Assembly (NCBI GenBank): GCA_019637335.1
Contig: JAHBVV010000002.1
Span: forward strand, 62,001-126,000
DNA length: 64,000 nucleotides
Origin: Candidatus Hydrogenedentota bacterium
GTDB lineage: Bacteria > Hydrogenedentota > Hydrogenedentia > Hydrogenedentales > JAEUWI01
Direction of reading: 5' to 3'
Position numbers and translations under genes: made by a program. Shown in pieces: positions 27,269 through 35,623 of the stretch (positions are counted from its first letter, which is position 1; every line of letters begins with the position of its first letter). The notes under the pieces were generated by a model. The model ran no database searches, was not told where the DNA came from, and was given only the letters and a program-made list of their open reading frames with translations.

Positions 27269-27649
27269 ATGACTTGTGATGTGTCATGTTTGGGATTCTT
27301 GCTAAGAATTGAAGGTCTAAGAAAGCAGGTTGCCGTCAACAAGTACGAACGTAGTTCTGTTGCCAGAGCGAGATGCATAAAGGAACACGGTCATTCCTGC
27401 AAAGTTTGCAATTTTAATTTCGAAGAAAAATACGGTGAGCTTGGCAAAGAATTCATCCACGTTCACCACATCACGCCATTACATACCATTGGTAAGAGCT
27501 ACAAAATCGACTATGTAAAGGACTTAATACCTGTTTGTCCAAATTGCCATGCAATGCTTCACAAGAAAATCGACGGCAAGTTCTACACTGTGTCAGAACT
27601 CGCGGAACTCATCAGAGCGATTGCGATCGGGCAGGATGTCGATGGATAG
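27269..27649 (+). CDS. HNH endonuclease, probably 5'-truncated
   Basis: At least 126 residues from ATG 27269; an open frame exists from 27173 but has no family character. The HNH domain is intact: two zinc-type Cys pairs (CKVCNF ... CPNC), VHHITPL and NCHAMLHKK. The lead-in RKQVAVNKYERSSVARARCIKEHG matches the region just before HNH in longer predicted restriction-type proteins, which usually carry a further N-terminal domain. This copy therefore looks like the surviving 3' part. It is markedly AT-rich and directly follows dispersed repeats, consistent with acquired DNA. Confidence 0.68.
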   Translation: MTCDVSCLGFLLRIEGLRKQVAVNKYERSSVARARCIKEHGHSCKVCNFNFEEKYGELGKEFIHVHHITPLHTIGKSYKIDYVKDLIPVCPNCHAMLHKKIDGKFYTVSELAELIRAIAIGQDVDG

Positions 27650-27751
27650 AAGATTGTGAACGGGGAGCTACATCGCACAAAATGAGTCGCGCTTCGCGCG
27701 ATCCAGCCTGAGAATATTTTCACACGTTCGCGCCAACGAAAGGGAGCCGAT

Positions 27752-28735
27752 ATGGAGATTGCAGCGGGACTGATGCTTGGGCTCATGGTTTGGTTCACAG
27801 CGCGATTTCTCATCCCGGGGCTCTATACCGTGGGGCCAAACGAGCGCGCCGTTAAGACCGTATTCGGACGTGCGCAGCGCCTCGGGAACAGGACCACCAA
27901 CGACGACGCGGTTTCCGAATCGCTTCGTGAATCAGAACGGGATCGGTACTGCTATCCGCAGGTTCGGGTCATCGGGCCGGGGGGGCCGTATTTCAAGTGG
28001 CCCTGGGAGCGGATACACAAGGTTTCGATCGCCACCGAGACGGCGAGTATGGCCTACGATCCCGAATCACCCTCGGCGAACCGCGATGGGACCGTGTTGG
28101 AAGCGGTCACAAAGGATCAACTCAATACGGGACTGTCGGGGCAGATACGGTACCAGGTATCCGAACGGAACCTCTACGCGTACATCTTCGGCGTGCGCTA
28201 TCCTATTGCCCATGTGATGGGTTATTTCGTGTCCGTATTGCGCGAAAGAATTGCAACGTTTACCGCCCCGGGCGCGGCGGCGGACGACGGGGCGGGGGAG
28301 GCCGCTCTCGTAGAGGGCATATCGATCAACGATCTGCGCAAGAACCTGCGGGACCTGAACGATCATATGGACGCGGAATGCAGGTGCTCGGAGGCCCGTT
28401 ACGGCATTCTGCTCGACGCCTCCCTGATCACCGAAATCGACCCTCCGCCCGAAGTGGAGTCCGCGCTGGCCGCGATCAACACGGCCCACAATCAGGTCTC
28501 TTCGGACATCAGCCTCGCGACCGCCGCGGCGGACCAGCGCATCGTAGAGTCCAGGCGCGCGGTGGAGATTGAAACGCTGAACGCGGAGGCGGACGTCGAG
28601 CCGCTGCTTCGTCTGGCCGGTGAATTGGCGGAGCTCAAGAGAAGTGGCGGGGACGCCATGAGCGCCTATGTGCGCACCGTGAAGCTGCCCCTGTTCTCCG
28701 GCGCAAAGCGCATCATCACGGAGGTGAAGTCATGA
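27752..28735 (+). CDS. SPFH/Band 7 membrane protein, first of pair
   Basis: 327 residues. An N-terminal hydrophobic segment (IAAGLMLGLMVWFTARFLIPGLY) anchors the protein. The Band 7 core follows: VGPNERAVKTVFGRAQRL, GPYFKWPWERIHKVSI, TKDQLNTGLSGQIRYQV, then an extended helical stretch ending EVKS. The order resembles the HflK side of HflK/HflC-type heteromers, which scaffold or restrain membrane proteases, but identity with HflK is not claimed. Its stop overlaps the start of the next SPFH gene (ATGA). Confidence 0.78.
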   Translation: MEIAAGLMLGLMVWFTARFLIPGLYTVGPNERAVKTVFGRAQRLGNRTTNDDAVSESLRESERDRYCYPQVRVIGPGGPYFKWPWERIHKVSIATETASMAYDPESPSANRDGTVLEAVTKDQLNTGLSGQIRYQVSERNLYAYIFGVRYPIAHVMGYFVSVLRERIATFTAPGAAADDGAGEAALVEGISINDLRKNLRDLNDHMDAECRCSEARYGILLDASLITEIDPPPEVESALAAINTAHNQVSSDISLATAAADQRIVESRRAVEIETLNAEADVEPLLRLAGELAELKRSGGDAMSAYVRTVKLPLFSGAKRIITEVKS

Positions 28736-29673
28736 TCGGGTCTTTTCTGGTCGCCGTGGTGACGGTCTTCATCCTCCTCATCGCCGAGCCAATGCTGCTG
28801 GCGCTGGCGCGTATCCTGGGCGTCTATGCCATCGTGGAGGAGCGCCAGTGCCGGGTTTACGTTCTCTTTGGCAAGGTCATCGCCACGCTCGACGATCCCG
28901 GGCTCCATTTCCTGTGGCCGCGAATGGGGTGGAAAGCGCCCCTCGTGGGTTGGCTGGGGCGCTGCCACGTTACCGACATGCGCCTCGATCAGGCCTACCT
29001 GCGCAGCCAGCCGGTCAACTCCGAGGAAGGCGCGCCAATGGGCATCGGCATCTGGTACGAAATGTACATCAGCGATCCCGTGGCCTACCTGTTCAAGAAC
29101 ATAGACCCGCGCGGGTCGCTGGCGGCCAACGTGGGCAACTCCACGGTTCGCTGCCTGAGCAACCTCCCGCTGGAAAAGATGCTGGTCGACCGCCACACCA
29201 TGAGCCGGACCGTCCGGGACGAGGTCACGCCCAAATCGGACGAGTGGGGCTATAAACTGGGGTCCATCTACATCCGCAAAGTCCACTTCCGCGATCCCGA
29301 GATGATACGCCAGATAGAGAGCAAGGTGGTGAATCGGCTGAGGCAGGTGACCTCCGCCATCAGGCAGGACGGGGCCAACCGGGTCAGCATTATCCGCAGC
29401 ACCGCGGAGCGCCAGGCCGCCATCGAGTTCGGCAAGGCGGCCGCCGTGCGCCCGGCGATCATCGGCAGGGCAATGGCGGAGATATCCAAAGACGCGGACG
29501 TGGCACAGACGATGTTCGAGATCCTGGAAACACAGCGGATCGTCGATGGTAATGGCAGCGTCACCCTGATCCAGACACCCGCGCACAGCCTTCTGCCCTA
29601 CCTGCTGGCATCCGAAGGAGCCCTCCCCCACGAGGGCATTTCGGCCGGGCCGCAGCCACCCCCGAAAACATGA
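28732..29673 (+). CDS. SPFH/Band 7 membrane protein, second of pair
   Basis: 313 residues with an N-terminal membrane segment (FLVAVVTVFILLIAEPMLLALARILGVYAIV) and Band 7 core (VEERQCRVYVLFGKVIATLDDPGLHFLWPRMGW, DPVAYLFKNIDPRGSLAANVGNSTVRCL). A long coiled helix follows (IRQIESKVVNRLRQVTSAIRQDGANRVSIIRSTAERQAAIEFGKAAAVRPAII), typical of stomatin/HflC-like proteins. It starts inside the stop of the preceding SPFH gene, so the two are made together and probably form a hetero-oligomeric ring. No protease gene is adjacent. Confidence 0.8.
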   Translation: MIGSFLVAVVTVFILLIAEPMLLALARILGVYAIVEERQCRVYVLFGKVIATLDDPGLHFLWPRMGWKAPLVGWLGRCHVTDMRLDQAYLRSQPVNSEEGAPMGIGIWYEMYISDPVAYLFKNIDPRGSLAANVGNSTVRCLSNLPLEKMLVDRHTMSRTVRDEVTPKSDEWGYKLGSIYIRKVHFRDPEMIRQIESKVVNRLRQVTSAIRQDGANRVSIIRSTAERQAAIEFGKAAAVRPAIIGRAMAEISKDADVAQTMFEILETQRIVDGNGSVTLIQTPAHSLLPYLLASEGALPHEGISAGPQPPPKT

Positions 29674-30057
29674 CCGCCTCTCACCGGGGCGGACACAGCG
29701 AGGAATGACATAAGGCCCCGTGCTACACTCCGCCCGCACAACCCCGCACCCTGCCGCGAAAAGACCAATGGACGCCACCCCGCAACCTACCGGGAAAAGA
29801 ACAATGGACGCCCCCCCGAATCCGGCCGATGCCCCGGTTCAACCCACACCCACCCCGATGGAGCGCCGGCATCCCTGCCGGCCCACGCCGCCGAGCGGCG
29901 GGCGCCGCCTTCCCACGGAGACCGCACGACCGAGCGTGGCGGAGGGGGCCTGTCGTCAGCGGGTTGCGCCGTGGCCGAAGATTCCCATAGCGTCACGCCA
30001 ACGTCAACCACGCCGAATACACCGCCGCGCGCATCGCCTTCCGCATTTCACCCCACC
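29674..30057. repeat. Convergent intergenic spacer with palindrome and short repeat
   Basis: No gene is supported. GCCGGCA-TCCC-TGCCGGC (29865-29882) is a perfect seven-base-pair stem-loop of the same style as the palindromes at 14358 and 46886. A 21-bp near-repeat (GAAAAGACCAATGGACGCC / GAAAAGAACAATGGACGCC) occurs at 29756 and 29792. The spacer lies between the ends of the second SPFH gene and ddl. Confidence 0.6.
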
Positions 30058-31074
30058 CTACACCGCAGCCTTCCGCACTTCCGCGCGGCGCAGCGCGTCT
30101 TCCACGAGCGCGGTGACGAGCTGGGTGTAGTCGATGCCGGTGGCCGCGGCGGCCTGGGGGAAGAGGGAGGTCTCGGTCATCCCGGGGATGGTGTTGACCT
30201 CGATCCAAACGGGGCCGTGGTCGTCGATGATGAAATCGCTCCGGCTCCAGCCGCTGCACCCGATGACCTCGTGGACGTGCGCGGCCATGTCCATGACGAG
30301 GTCGGTCTGTTCGGCGGGGATGCGCGCGGGGGTGATTTCCTCGGTGGCGCCGGGGGTGTACTTGGCCTCGTAGTCGAAGTAGCGCGCCGTTTTCGGGCGG
30401 ATTTCCGTGAGCGGGAGGGGGCGGATGCGCCCGCTGGGGTCGGCGTCGAGCACGGAACACGTGACCTCCACGCCCTTCACGAACTGCTCGACGAAGATGT
30501 TGTCCTCCACCTCCATCACCGACTCCATGTCGCGGCGCAGCGTGAGGAGGCTGTCGCAGATGGCGACGCCCTTGCTCGAACCCTGGGACACCGCCTTGAT
30601 GACGCAGGGGAAGCCGATGTCCTTCTCGATCGCCTCGACGACCTGCGCGGAGTCGATGGCCCACGTGGGGCGGTCGAGCGCCAGGTGGCCGGCGACGCGG
30701 ATGCCCTGCGCGGCGACCACGGCCTTGCTGCGGACCTTGTCCATGGCCAGGGCGCTCGCGGCGCAGCCGGATCCGGTGTAGGGGAGGCCCGTCATGTCGA
30801 AGAGGCCCTGAATGCGCCCATCCTCGCCGTAGGGGCCGTGCAGCGCGATGAACGCGCAGTCCACCCCGCGGCCTTCGAGCTGGGCCAGGCCGATGGCCGC
30901 GCGGGCCGGCGCGCTGCCCTCCACGGACCACTGCCCGTCGCGGCCGATGAGGACGGGGGTGACCTTGAAGCCGGCGCCTTCGAGCGCCCGGGCGACGCCG
31001 CCGCCGGATTTAAGGGAGATTTCGTGTTCGGAACTGCGGCCGCCCATGAAGACGGCGACGTGGGTGCTGCTCAT
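30058..31074 (-). CDS. ddl: D-alanine--D-alanine ligase
   Basis: 338 residues from ATG 31074; the longer upstream frame is rejected because MSSTHVAVFMGGRSSEHEISL is the family N-terminus. ATP-grasp landmarks are FIALHGPYGEDGRIQGLFDMTGLPYTGSG, ALAMDK, VIKAVSQGSSKGV, SRSDFIIDDHGPVWIEVNTIPGMT and SLFPQAAAATGI. The enzyme makes the D-Ala-D-Ala dipeptide for peptidoglycan, so a murein-type wall precursor is expected. It stands apart from any mur cluster. Confidence 0.94.
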   Translation of the reverse strand: MSSTHVAVFMGGRSSEHEISLKSGGGVARALEGAGFKVTPVLIGRDGQWSVEGSAPARAAIGLAQLEGRGVDCAFIALHGPYGEDGRIQGLFDMTGLPYTGSGCAASALAMDKVRSKAVVAAQGIRVAGHLALDRPTWAIDSAQVVEAIEKDIGFPCVIKAVSQGSSKGVAICDSLLTLRRDMESVMEVEDNIFVEQFVKGVEVTCSVLDADPSGRIRPLPLTEIRPKTARYFDYEAKYTPGATEEITPARIPAEQTDLVMDMAAHVHEVIGCSGWSRSDFIIDDHGPVWIEVNTIPGMTETSLFPQAAAATGIDYTQLVTALVEDALRRAEVRKAAV

Positions 31075-31255
31075 ATGCGCTTTCTGGGGTCGGGGTTGTT
31101 GCTGGCTGCCGGGGCGCGGCGACCGGGCGTGGTGATCCGCTACGGAGTATGAATACAGGCGCCCGGCGGAAAGTTTCCCTATGATATAATCCCGCGAAAC
31201 GGCGATTCCAGATCCCGCGCGCCGGCCGCGCGCCCCAACCACGCAAGGAGCCTCC

Positions 31256-32077
31256 GTGCCGAATCTCCGCCATCCCGCGATCCTGCTCTTCGCCGCCGCG
31301 CTGCTGTGGCTCGGCGGCTGCGCGAGCAACCGCCCCGCGGAGGAGGCCTTCGACCCCGAGTCCCTCGGCGTCACCGATCGCGTGCGCCACTACCAGGTGG
31401 AAATCCGCCGCAACCCCGAAGACCCCGATCTCCACTACCGCCTCGGCAACGCCCTGCTCGACATGGGGCGCTACCAGGACGCCTACCGCTCCTACCAGGG
31501 GGCCATCCAGCTCAAGCGGGACCATGCCGACGCCTACGCGAACCTGGGGCTCGCGCTCCGGCGCATGGGCCAGCTCAAGGCGGCCGCCGGGGCCTACGTG
31601 CAGGCGCTGGAACTCAACCCGGGCGACCGGACCACCCTGACCAACCTGCTCGTCGTCGCCGAGCTGATGGAAGACTGGGATCGCGTCGAGTGGTGCCTGG
31701 AGCGGCTCGCGATGGTCAGCCCCGACGATCCCGGGCTCATCGCCGCGCACGCCGACGTGCTCCACCGGCTCGGACGCCCCGCCGAGGCCGCCCCGCTCTA
31801 CGAGGCCGCCGCGAAATCCGCCGACCCCGCGCGCAACCTTTACCGCGCCGGCCTGTGCTACGCCGACCTGCTCCAGTGGCCCCGCGCCGTGGCGTTGTGG
31901 GAGCTGGCGCGCGCGGCGGAGCCGGAAAACCCCAGCATCAACCGTGGCCTCGCCGTGGCGCACTGGGAAGCCGGCAACCTCGCGGCCGCCCGCGCCGCCA
32001 TCGCGCGCTGCGAAGAACTCGACATCCCGCTCGACCCGGAATTCCTCCGCCAGGTCAACAGCGCCCCGGCAGAGTAA
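31256..32077 (+). CDS. TPR-repeat lipoprotein
   Basis: 273 residues from GTG 31256, preceded by AAGGAG at suitable spacing. A signal peptide ends in lipobox LGGC (LLWLGGCASN), so the mature protein is lipid-anchored. From about residue 40 on there are TPR units: YRLGNALLDMGRYQDAYRSYQGAIQLK, YANLGLALRRMGQLKAAAGAYVQALELNP, and more degenerate ones to the C-terminus. It resembles PilW/NlpI-type periplasmic scaffolds in architecture only. Its 3' end lies six bases from the convergent lipoprotein gene. Confidence 0.8.
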   Translation: MPNLRHPAILLFAAALLWLGGCASNRPAEEAFDPESLGVTDRVRHYQVEIRRNPEDPDLHYRLGNALLDMGRYQDAYRSYQGAIQLKRDHADAYANLGLALRRMGQLKAAAGAYVQALELNPGDRTTLTNLLVVAELMEDWDRVEWCLERLAMVSPDDPGLIAAHADVLHRLGRPAEAAPLYEAAAKSADPARNLYRAGLCYADLLQWPRAVALWELARAAEPENPSINRGLAVAHWEAGNLAAARAAIARCEELDIPLDPEFLRQVNSAPAE

Positions 32078-32083
32078 GCGGGC

Positions 32084-33073
32084 CTACCGCTTCACGCGCA
32101 CCCCGACCGGCATGCACGCGCCCAAGCGGTCCCCATGCGCCAGGTGCTCCTCCAAAATGATCCGGCCCACCGCCACCGTGTGCGATCCCCCCGCCTCCCC
32201 GCCGTGCGCGTGGCAAATCACAATACGGTCGCCCGCCTCATCCGCCGCCGTGTCCGCGAAATCCAGTATCTCCACCCAATCCCCCGCCATCGATCCGTCC
32301 AGTCGGTACAGCCCGCGCACCGCCACCCGATCGCCCTCCCGAAGGTGGTCCGGCGTTCCCCGCGCGGCGAGGCGATCCCCCGGCATGAAAATGGAAGCCC
32401 CGGAAAAGTCCACCGGGTGTTCGCTCGCGTCCGCCGCCAGCACAAAGGCCAGCCGCGACCGATCGAGCGCCGTGATCCGGCCCGTGGCCCGCACTTCGGA
32501 GGTGTGTCCGCGAAGCGACAGCGCCAGCGCCGGATCGAACGCGTACCCGGCCCCCTCCAGCGGCATGACCGGCGCGCCGCCAAAATCGAGCACGAGCATG
32601 ACCGGAGAATCCGGATGCGCAAAGAACGGCGAATCGATCGGAAACACGCCTCCCCCCGGAACCGCCAGCGGCACGGGATGGTCCGGATCCGCCGACGGTA
32701 TCAACACCGCCGATCCCACCGTGATTGCCGCGCCGAGAAACTCGCCCTCTGGCGGCGTCACGCTCGCCGCAAGCTCTGAAGCCAGACCGTATTCCACGAG
32801 ATCCAGCGTAAGCGGCTCGTCGCGCAGCACAAGATCCGGCGTGCCTGGCGCCCCGAAGAGGAGCACCCGGTCAATCGTCACCACCAGCCCCAGAATCTCC
32901 CCGGTAGCAAGTTCGATCCCCTTCGCGCCATCCAGGGGCGCCTCGCCGCGCGTCACCAGCAGCGACAGGCGCGCGGGCCCGCTCGGCGGCGGGCATCCCG
33001 GCGCGGCGGCGAACACGGCCAGGCAAACCAGGGCCAGCGCGGGGCGTAACATCCCGCTCAAGCGCGCCGTCAT
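32084..33073 (-). CDS. Lipoprotein of unknown function with CHxxGG...HGDxxGxC tail
   Basis: 329 residues. The signal peptide has an AAPGC lipobox. The N-terminal half (GPARLSLLVTRGEAPLDGAKGIELATGEILGLVVTIDRVLL) resembles the beta-sheet lead of DUF4382-like surface lipoproteins. Residues 200-275 have repeated short beta units with RVAVRGLY and GDWVEIL. The C-terminal ICHAHGG...HTVAVGRIILEEHLAHGDRLGAC is a small Cys/His motif seen at the ends of assorted exported proteins. No enzymatic residues recognised. Confidence 0.65.
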   Translation of the reverse strand: MTARLSGMLRPALALVCLAVFAAAPGCPPPSGPARLSLLVTRGEAPLDGAKGIELATGEILGLVVTIDRVLLFGAPGTPDLVLRDEPLTLDLVEYGLASELAASVTPPEGEFLGAAITVGSAVLIPSADPDHPVPLAVPGGGVFPIDSPFFAHPDSPVMLVLDFGGAPVMPLEGAGYAFDPALALSLRGHTSEVRATGRITALDRSRLAFVLAADASEHPVDFSGASIFMPGDRLAARGTPDHLREGDRVAVRGLYRLDGSMAGDWVEILDFADTAADEAGDRIVICHAHGGEAGGSHTVAVGRIILEEHLAHGDRLGACMPVGVRVKR

Positions 33074-33115
33074 CGGCGGTGCTCCCCGCCCGAGCGCAAT
33101 TTCGCCGGGCGCGGC

Positions 33116-33703
33116 CTATTCATGCTCCGCGGGCTTTCTCGCCGGGCGGCGCCGTTCGCCACCGGGCGGCAGCGTGTGCTCGACTTCCTCCGATTCCCGC
33201 ATATGTGGATGCAGGACGCGGTGCGCCAGGCCGCCCAGCCCGCGCAGGGCCGTTTCCGTGTAGTTCAGGCCCACCAGGATAATCACGGAGAGCACGGCCA
33301 GCTTGATACCCAGCACGGGGGCGCTCGTGGCGATGATAATGCCGATCGCGGCGAGCATCCAGATACTGGCGGCGGAGGTAACGCCCACCACCGCCCCGTC
33401 CCGCGTCATCATCACCCCCGCGCCCAGGAATCCAATCCCGGTGATGATCTGGCCCACCACGCGCGTCGGGTCCGAGACCTCGTTGGTGATGCCCAGGCCC
33501 GCGGTGACCAGCGCGTAGGTGCCCAGGCAGATCAGGATGCTGGTGCGCGCGCCCATGGGCTTTCCCTGGATCTGCCGCTCGCACCCGATAATGGCCCCGG
33601 AAGCGATACAGGCGAAAATCGCGCTCCACGAGAGCGGCGCCACATTGAGCAGGCCACCCGCGGCGTCCAACAGGGAGGTGCTGTTCATCGAAGGGCGCTC
33701 CAT
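33116..33703 (-). CDS. MgtC/SapB family membrane protein
   Basis: 195 residues with four or five hydrophobic segments. MgtC family signatures are present: IFACIASGAIIGCERQIQGKPMGARTSILICLGTYALV, then VVGQIITGIGFLGAGVMMTRDGAVVGVTSAASIWMLAAIGI. The conserved Arg of GARTS and the Gly-rich GIGFLGAG helix are intact. The family is linked to magnesium-limited growth and P-type ATPase or ATP synthase regulation, with no agreed transport activity. Upstream ATG 33703 or MNSTS a few codons later could be used. Confidence 0.88.
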   Translation of the reverse strand: MERPSMNSTSLLDAAGGLLNVAPLSWSAIFACIASGAIIGCERQIQGKPMGARTSILICLGTYALVTAGLGITNEVSDPTRVVGQIITGIGFLGAGVMMTRDGAVVGVTSAASIWMLAAIGIIIATSAPVLGIKLAVLSVIILVGLNYTETALRGLGGLAHRVLHPHMRESEEVEHTLPPGGERRRPARKPAEHE

Positions 33704-33762
33704 ACGGCGGTTATACCGTTGAGCATAGGCGACGCGCCGCGCCGAAAGCCAGCCCGGCCCCG

Positions 33763-34215
33763 TCAGACCCGGTTGGTCTCGAGCCAGAACTCGGCGATGG
33801 ATTGGACGGCCTCGCCAAAGGCCTCGTATTCCACCGGCTTGGTAACGAACGCATTGGCCCCCAGTTCGTAGCTCCGGGCCACATCCTTGCGCTCGTTTGA
33901 GTCGGAGAATATGACCACCGGGGTATGCCGTGTCGCGCGGCTCGCCCGCAGCCGCTGCAGGAAGGGCAGGGAATTGTGCCCGTCCAGGTGGAAGTCGAGA
34001 ATAATCAGGCGGAGCGCCCGCTCCCAGTCGCCGCCGGGCGACGCGTTCAGGCGCTCGAAGAAGCGCCGCGCATCCTCCTCGCGGGCAAATTCCGCGATAT
34101 GCGACGGGCTGACATAGGTGTTCAATGCAAAAACGATCGACTTCCGATCTTCATTCTTATCCTCTACGACCACAATCTCCGTCGGCGGAGATTGCAGGGT
34201 ATTGGCATCGATCAT
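33763..34215 (-). CDS. Single-domain response regulator (receiver only)
   Basis: 150 residues from ATG 34215 (MIDANTLQSP); the upstream extension is rejected. CheY-like receiver: acidic pair in VVVEDKNEDR, phosphorylatable Asp 74 in LIILDFHLDGHNSLPFL, Thr/Ser-like position in VVIFSDSN, and Lys in AFVTKPVEY. There is no output domain. The D-F-H-L-D-G-H motif and architecture resemble receivers partnered with bacteriophytochrome-type kinases. No kinase is directly adjacent; the nearest is at 36.9 kb. Confidence 0.85.
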   Translation of the reverse strand: MIDANTLQSPPTEIVVVEDKNEDRKSIVFALNTYVSPSHIAEFAREEDARRFFERLNASPGGDWERALRLIILDFHLDGHNSLPFLQRLRASRATRHTPVVIFSDSNERKDVARSYELGANAFVTKPVEYEAFGEAVQSIAEFWLETNRV

Positions 34216-34504
34216 AAAAAAGTAGCCTCTGATTCCTTCTTTAATGGCGAACAGCGGCCGGCGCATCCGGCCCCGATGTAACTCTACGGGGGCGGAGACA
34301 ACGCGGGGTAAACAGGCGGTAAAGTTACGGTAAAGTGCCATCGCTGATCGCGCAACCCTATGAAACCCGGGACTTTTGCCTGCGCCAAGTGCGCATCGTG
34401 GAATGCTCCGTCTAGTAACCAATCATCGTCGGCGGGGTCGGAAAAGTATTTGGCGGCGCGGCTCAACTGCGCTAGAATTAAGAATCGTCTCGAAAGGATG
34501 GCCA

Positions 34505-35623
34505 ATGCTGAAACGGCTCTATATCGACAACTACCGGTGCTTTTCCAACTTCGAGTGGCGGCCCGGGGCGCGCGTGCTCCTGGCAGGCTCGAACGGATCC
34601 GGCAAAAGCACAATTTTCGACGTGTTGTCTCTCCTGAAGCAGTTTCTTACCCGACAAAGGGCCACCGGCGAAGTCTTCGCGGGCGACTCCATCACCAGGT
34701 GGGACAGCAGGAACAAGCAAACTTTTGAATTGACCGTAGAGTCTGAAGGCCAGGATTTTGATTACCGGCTTGTTGTCGAGCACGACCCGGATCGATCGCA
34801 GTCCCGGGTATTCCACGAACGCCTGACCGCCGGTGATACTTTGCTTTACGAGTATGAGGATTTTGCGGCCCATTTGTATCGGGACGACGGTTCTCGCGGT
34901 CCGTCTTTTCCAACGGATTGGTCGCGCTCGCTCATCGCAACGCTCGGCAATCGATCCGACAATCAAAACCTGGTTCGCTTTCGCGATCGAATGTGCCGGT
35001 TTTATCTGTTTGCGCCCGATCCGCTTCGAATGAACTTCAAGTCGGAACGGGAAGTGCGCGACCCGGATCCCGGGCTGGCGGAGATAGCGTCGTGGCTCCG
35101 GCACCTGCAGGCGGAGGACTCCGGATTCGCAAATCGGCTTACCGGCTCCTTAAGGCATTTGCTACCCGGTTTTAGTCACTACGGCCTCAAGAGCGGATCG
35201 GGCGACGAACGCAGTTTCTCCTTTCATTTCTCCATCCCGGGACGCGCGGGCGCTGCATACGAGTTGCCTTTTGACCGATTGTCCGACGGGCAGCGGGCCT
35301 TGACCGCGCTTTACATTGTTCTGAACGCCGTCGTAAAGCCCGATACCACGATCGGCTTCGACGAACCAGACAACTTCGTGTCGTTGCGAGAGATTCAGCC
35401 CTGGCTGCTGAGTCTTGAGGAGCGGCAGGAAGCCACGGGCTGCCAGGTATTCCTGGTGTCGCACCACCCCGAAATCATTGACCACCTTACGCACCTGGAT
35501 GAGACGATGCTCCTGGAGCGCGACGCAAGTGGAATCGTTCGAATCGGGCCCTTTGTGTGGGAAGATTCCGATGGGGCGCCAGCGTCCGAACTCATGGCGC
35601 GTGGCTGGGCAAGCAATGCATAG
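34505..35623 (+). CDS. ABC-type AAA ATPase (OLD/RecF-like), putative defence component
   Basis: 372 residues from ATG 34505, with GAAAGG a few bases upstream. N-terminal MLKRLYIDNYRCFSNFEW is the RecF/SMC-type opening, Walker A is GSNGSGKS (28-35), the ABC signature is LSDGQRAL, Walker B-like FDEPDNF and the H-loop VSHHPEI follow. The lobe between the two halves is short, unlike SMC coiled coils. The stop TAG 35621-35623 overlaps an ATG of a TOPRIM-like gene. The ATPase + TOPRIM order recalls split OLD nucleases and PARIS-type anti-phage pairs, but equivalence is inference. Composition is less GC-rich than flanking genes. Confidence 0.75.
   Translation: MLKRLYIDNYRCFSNFEWRPGARVLLAGSNGSGKSTIFDVLSLLKQFLTRQRATGEVFAGDSITRWDSRNKQTFELTVESEGQDFDYRLVVEHDPDRSQSRVFHERLTAGDTLLYEYEDFAAHLYRDDGSRGPSFPTDWSRSLIATLGNRSDNQNLVRFRDRMCRFYLFAPDPLRMNFKSEREVRDPDPGLAEIASWLRHLQAEDSGFANRLTGSLRHLLPGFSHYGLKSGSGDERSFSFHFSIPGRAGAAYELPFDRLSDGQRALTALYIVLNAVVKPDTTIGFDEPDNFVSLREIQPWLLSLEERQEATGCQVFLVSHHPEIIDHLTHLDETMLLERDASGIVRIGPFVWEDSDGAPASELMARGWASNA

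Noticed and set aside
27752-29673. hflK and hflC gene names for the SPFH pair
   Set aside because: The pairing and fold fit, but the diagnostic HflK/HflC sequence features are not clear and no hflX/hfq/miaA context is present.
31075-31374. 100-codon N-terminal extension of ddl
   Set aside because: Family-conserved sequence begins at MSSTHVAVFMGG; the upstream part overlaps the promoter and start of the divergent TPR lipoprotein gene.
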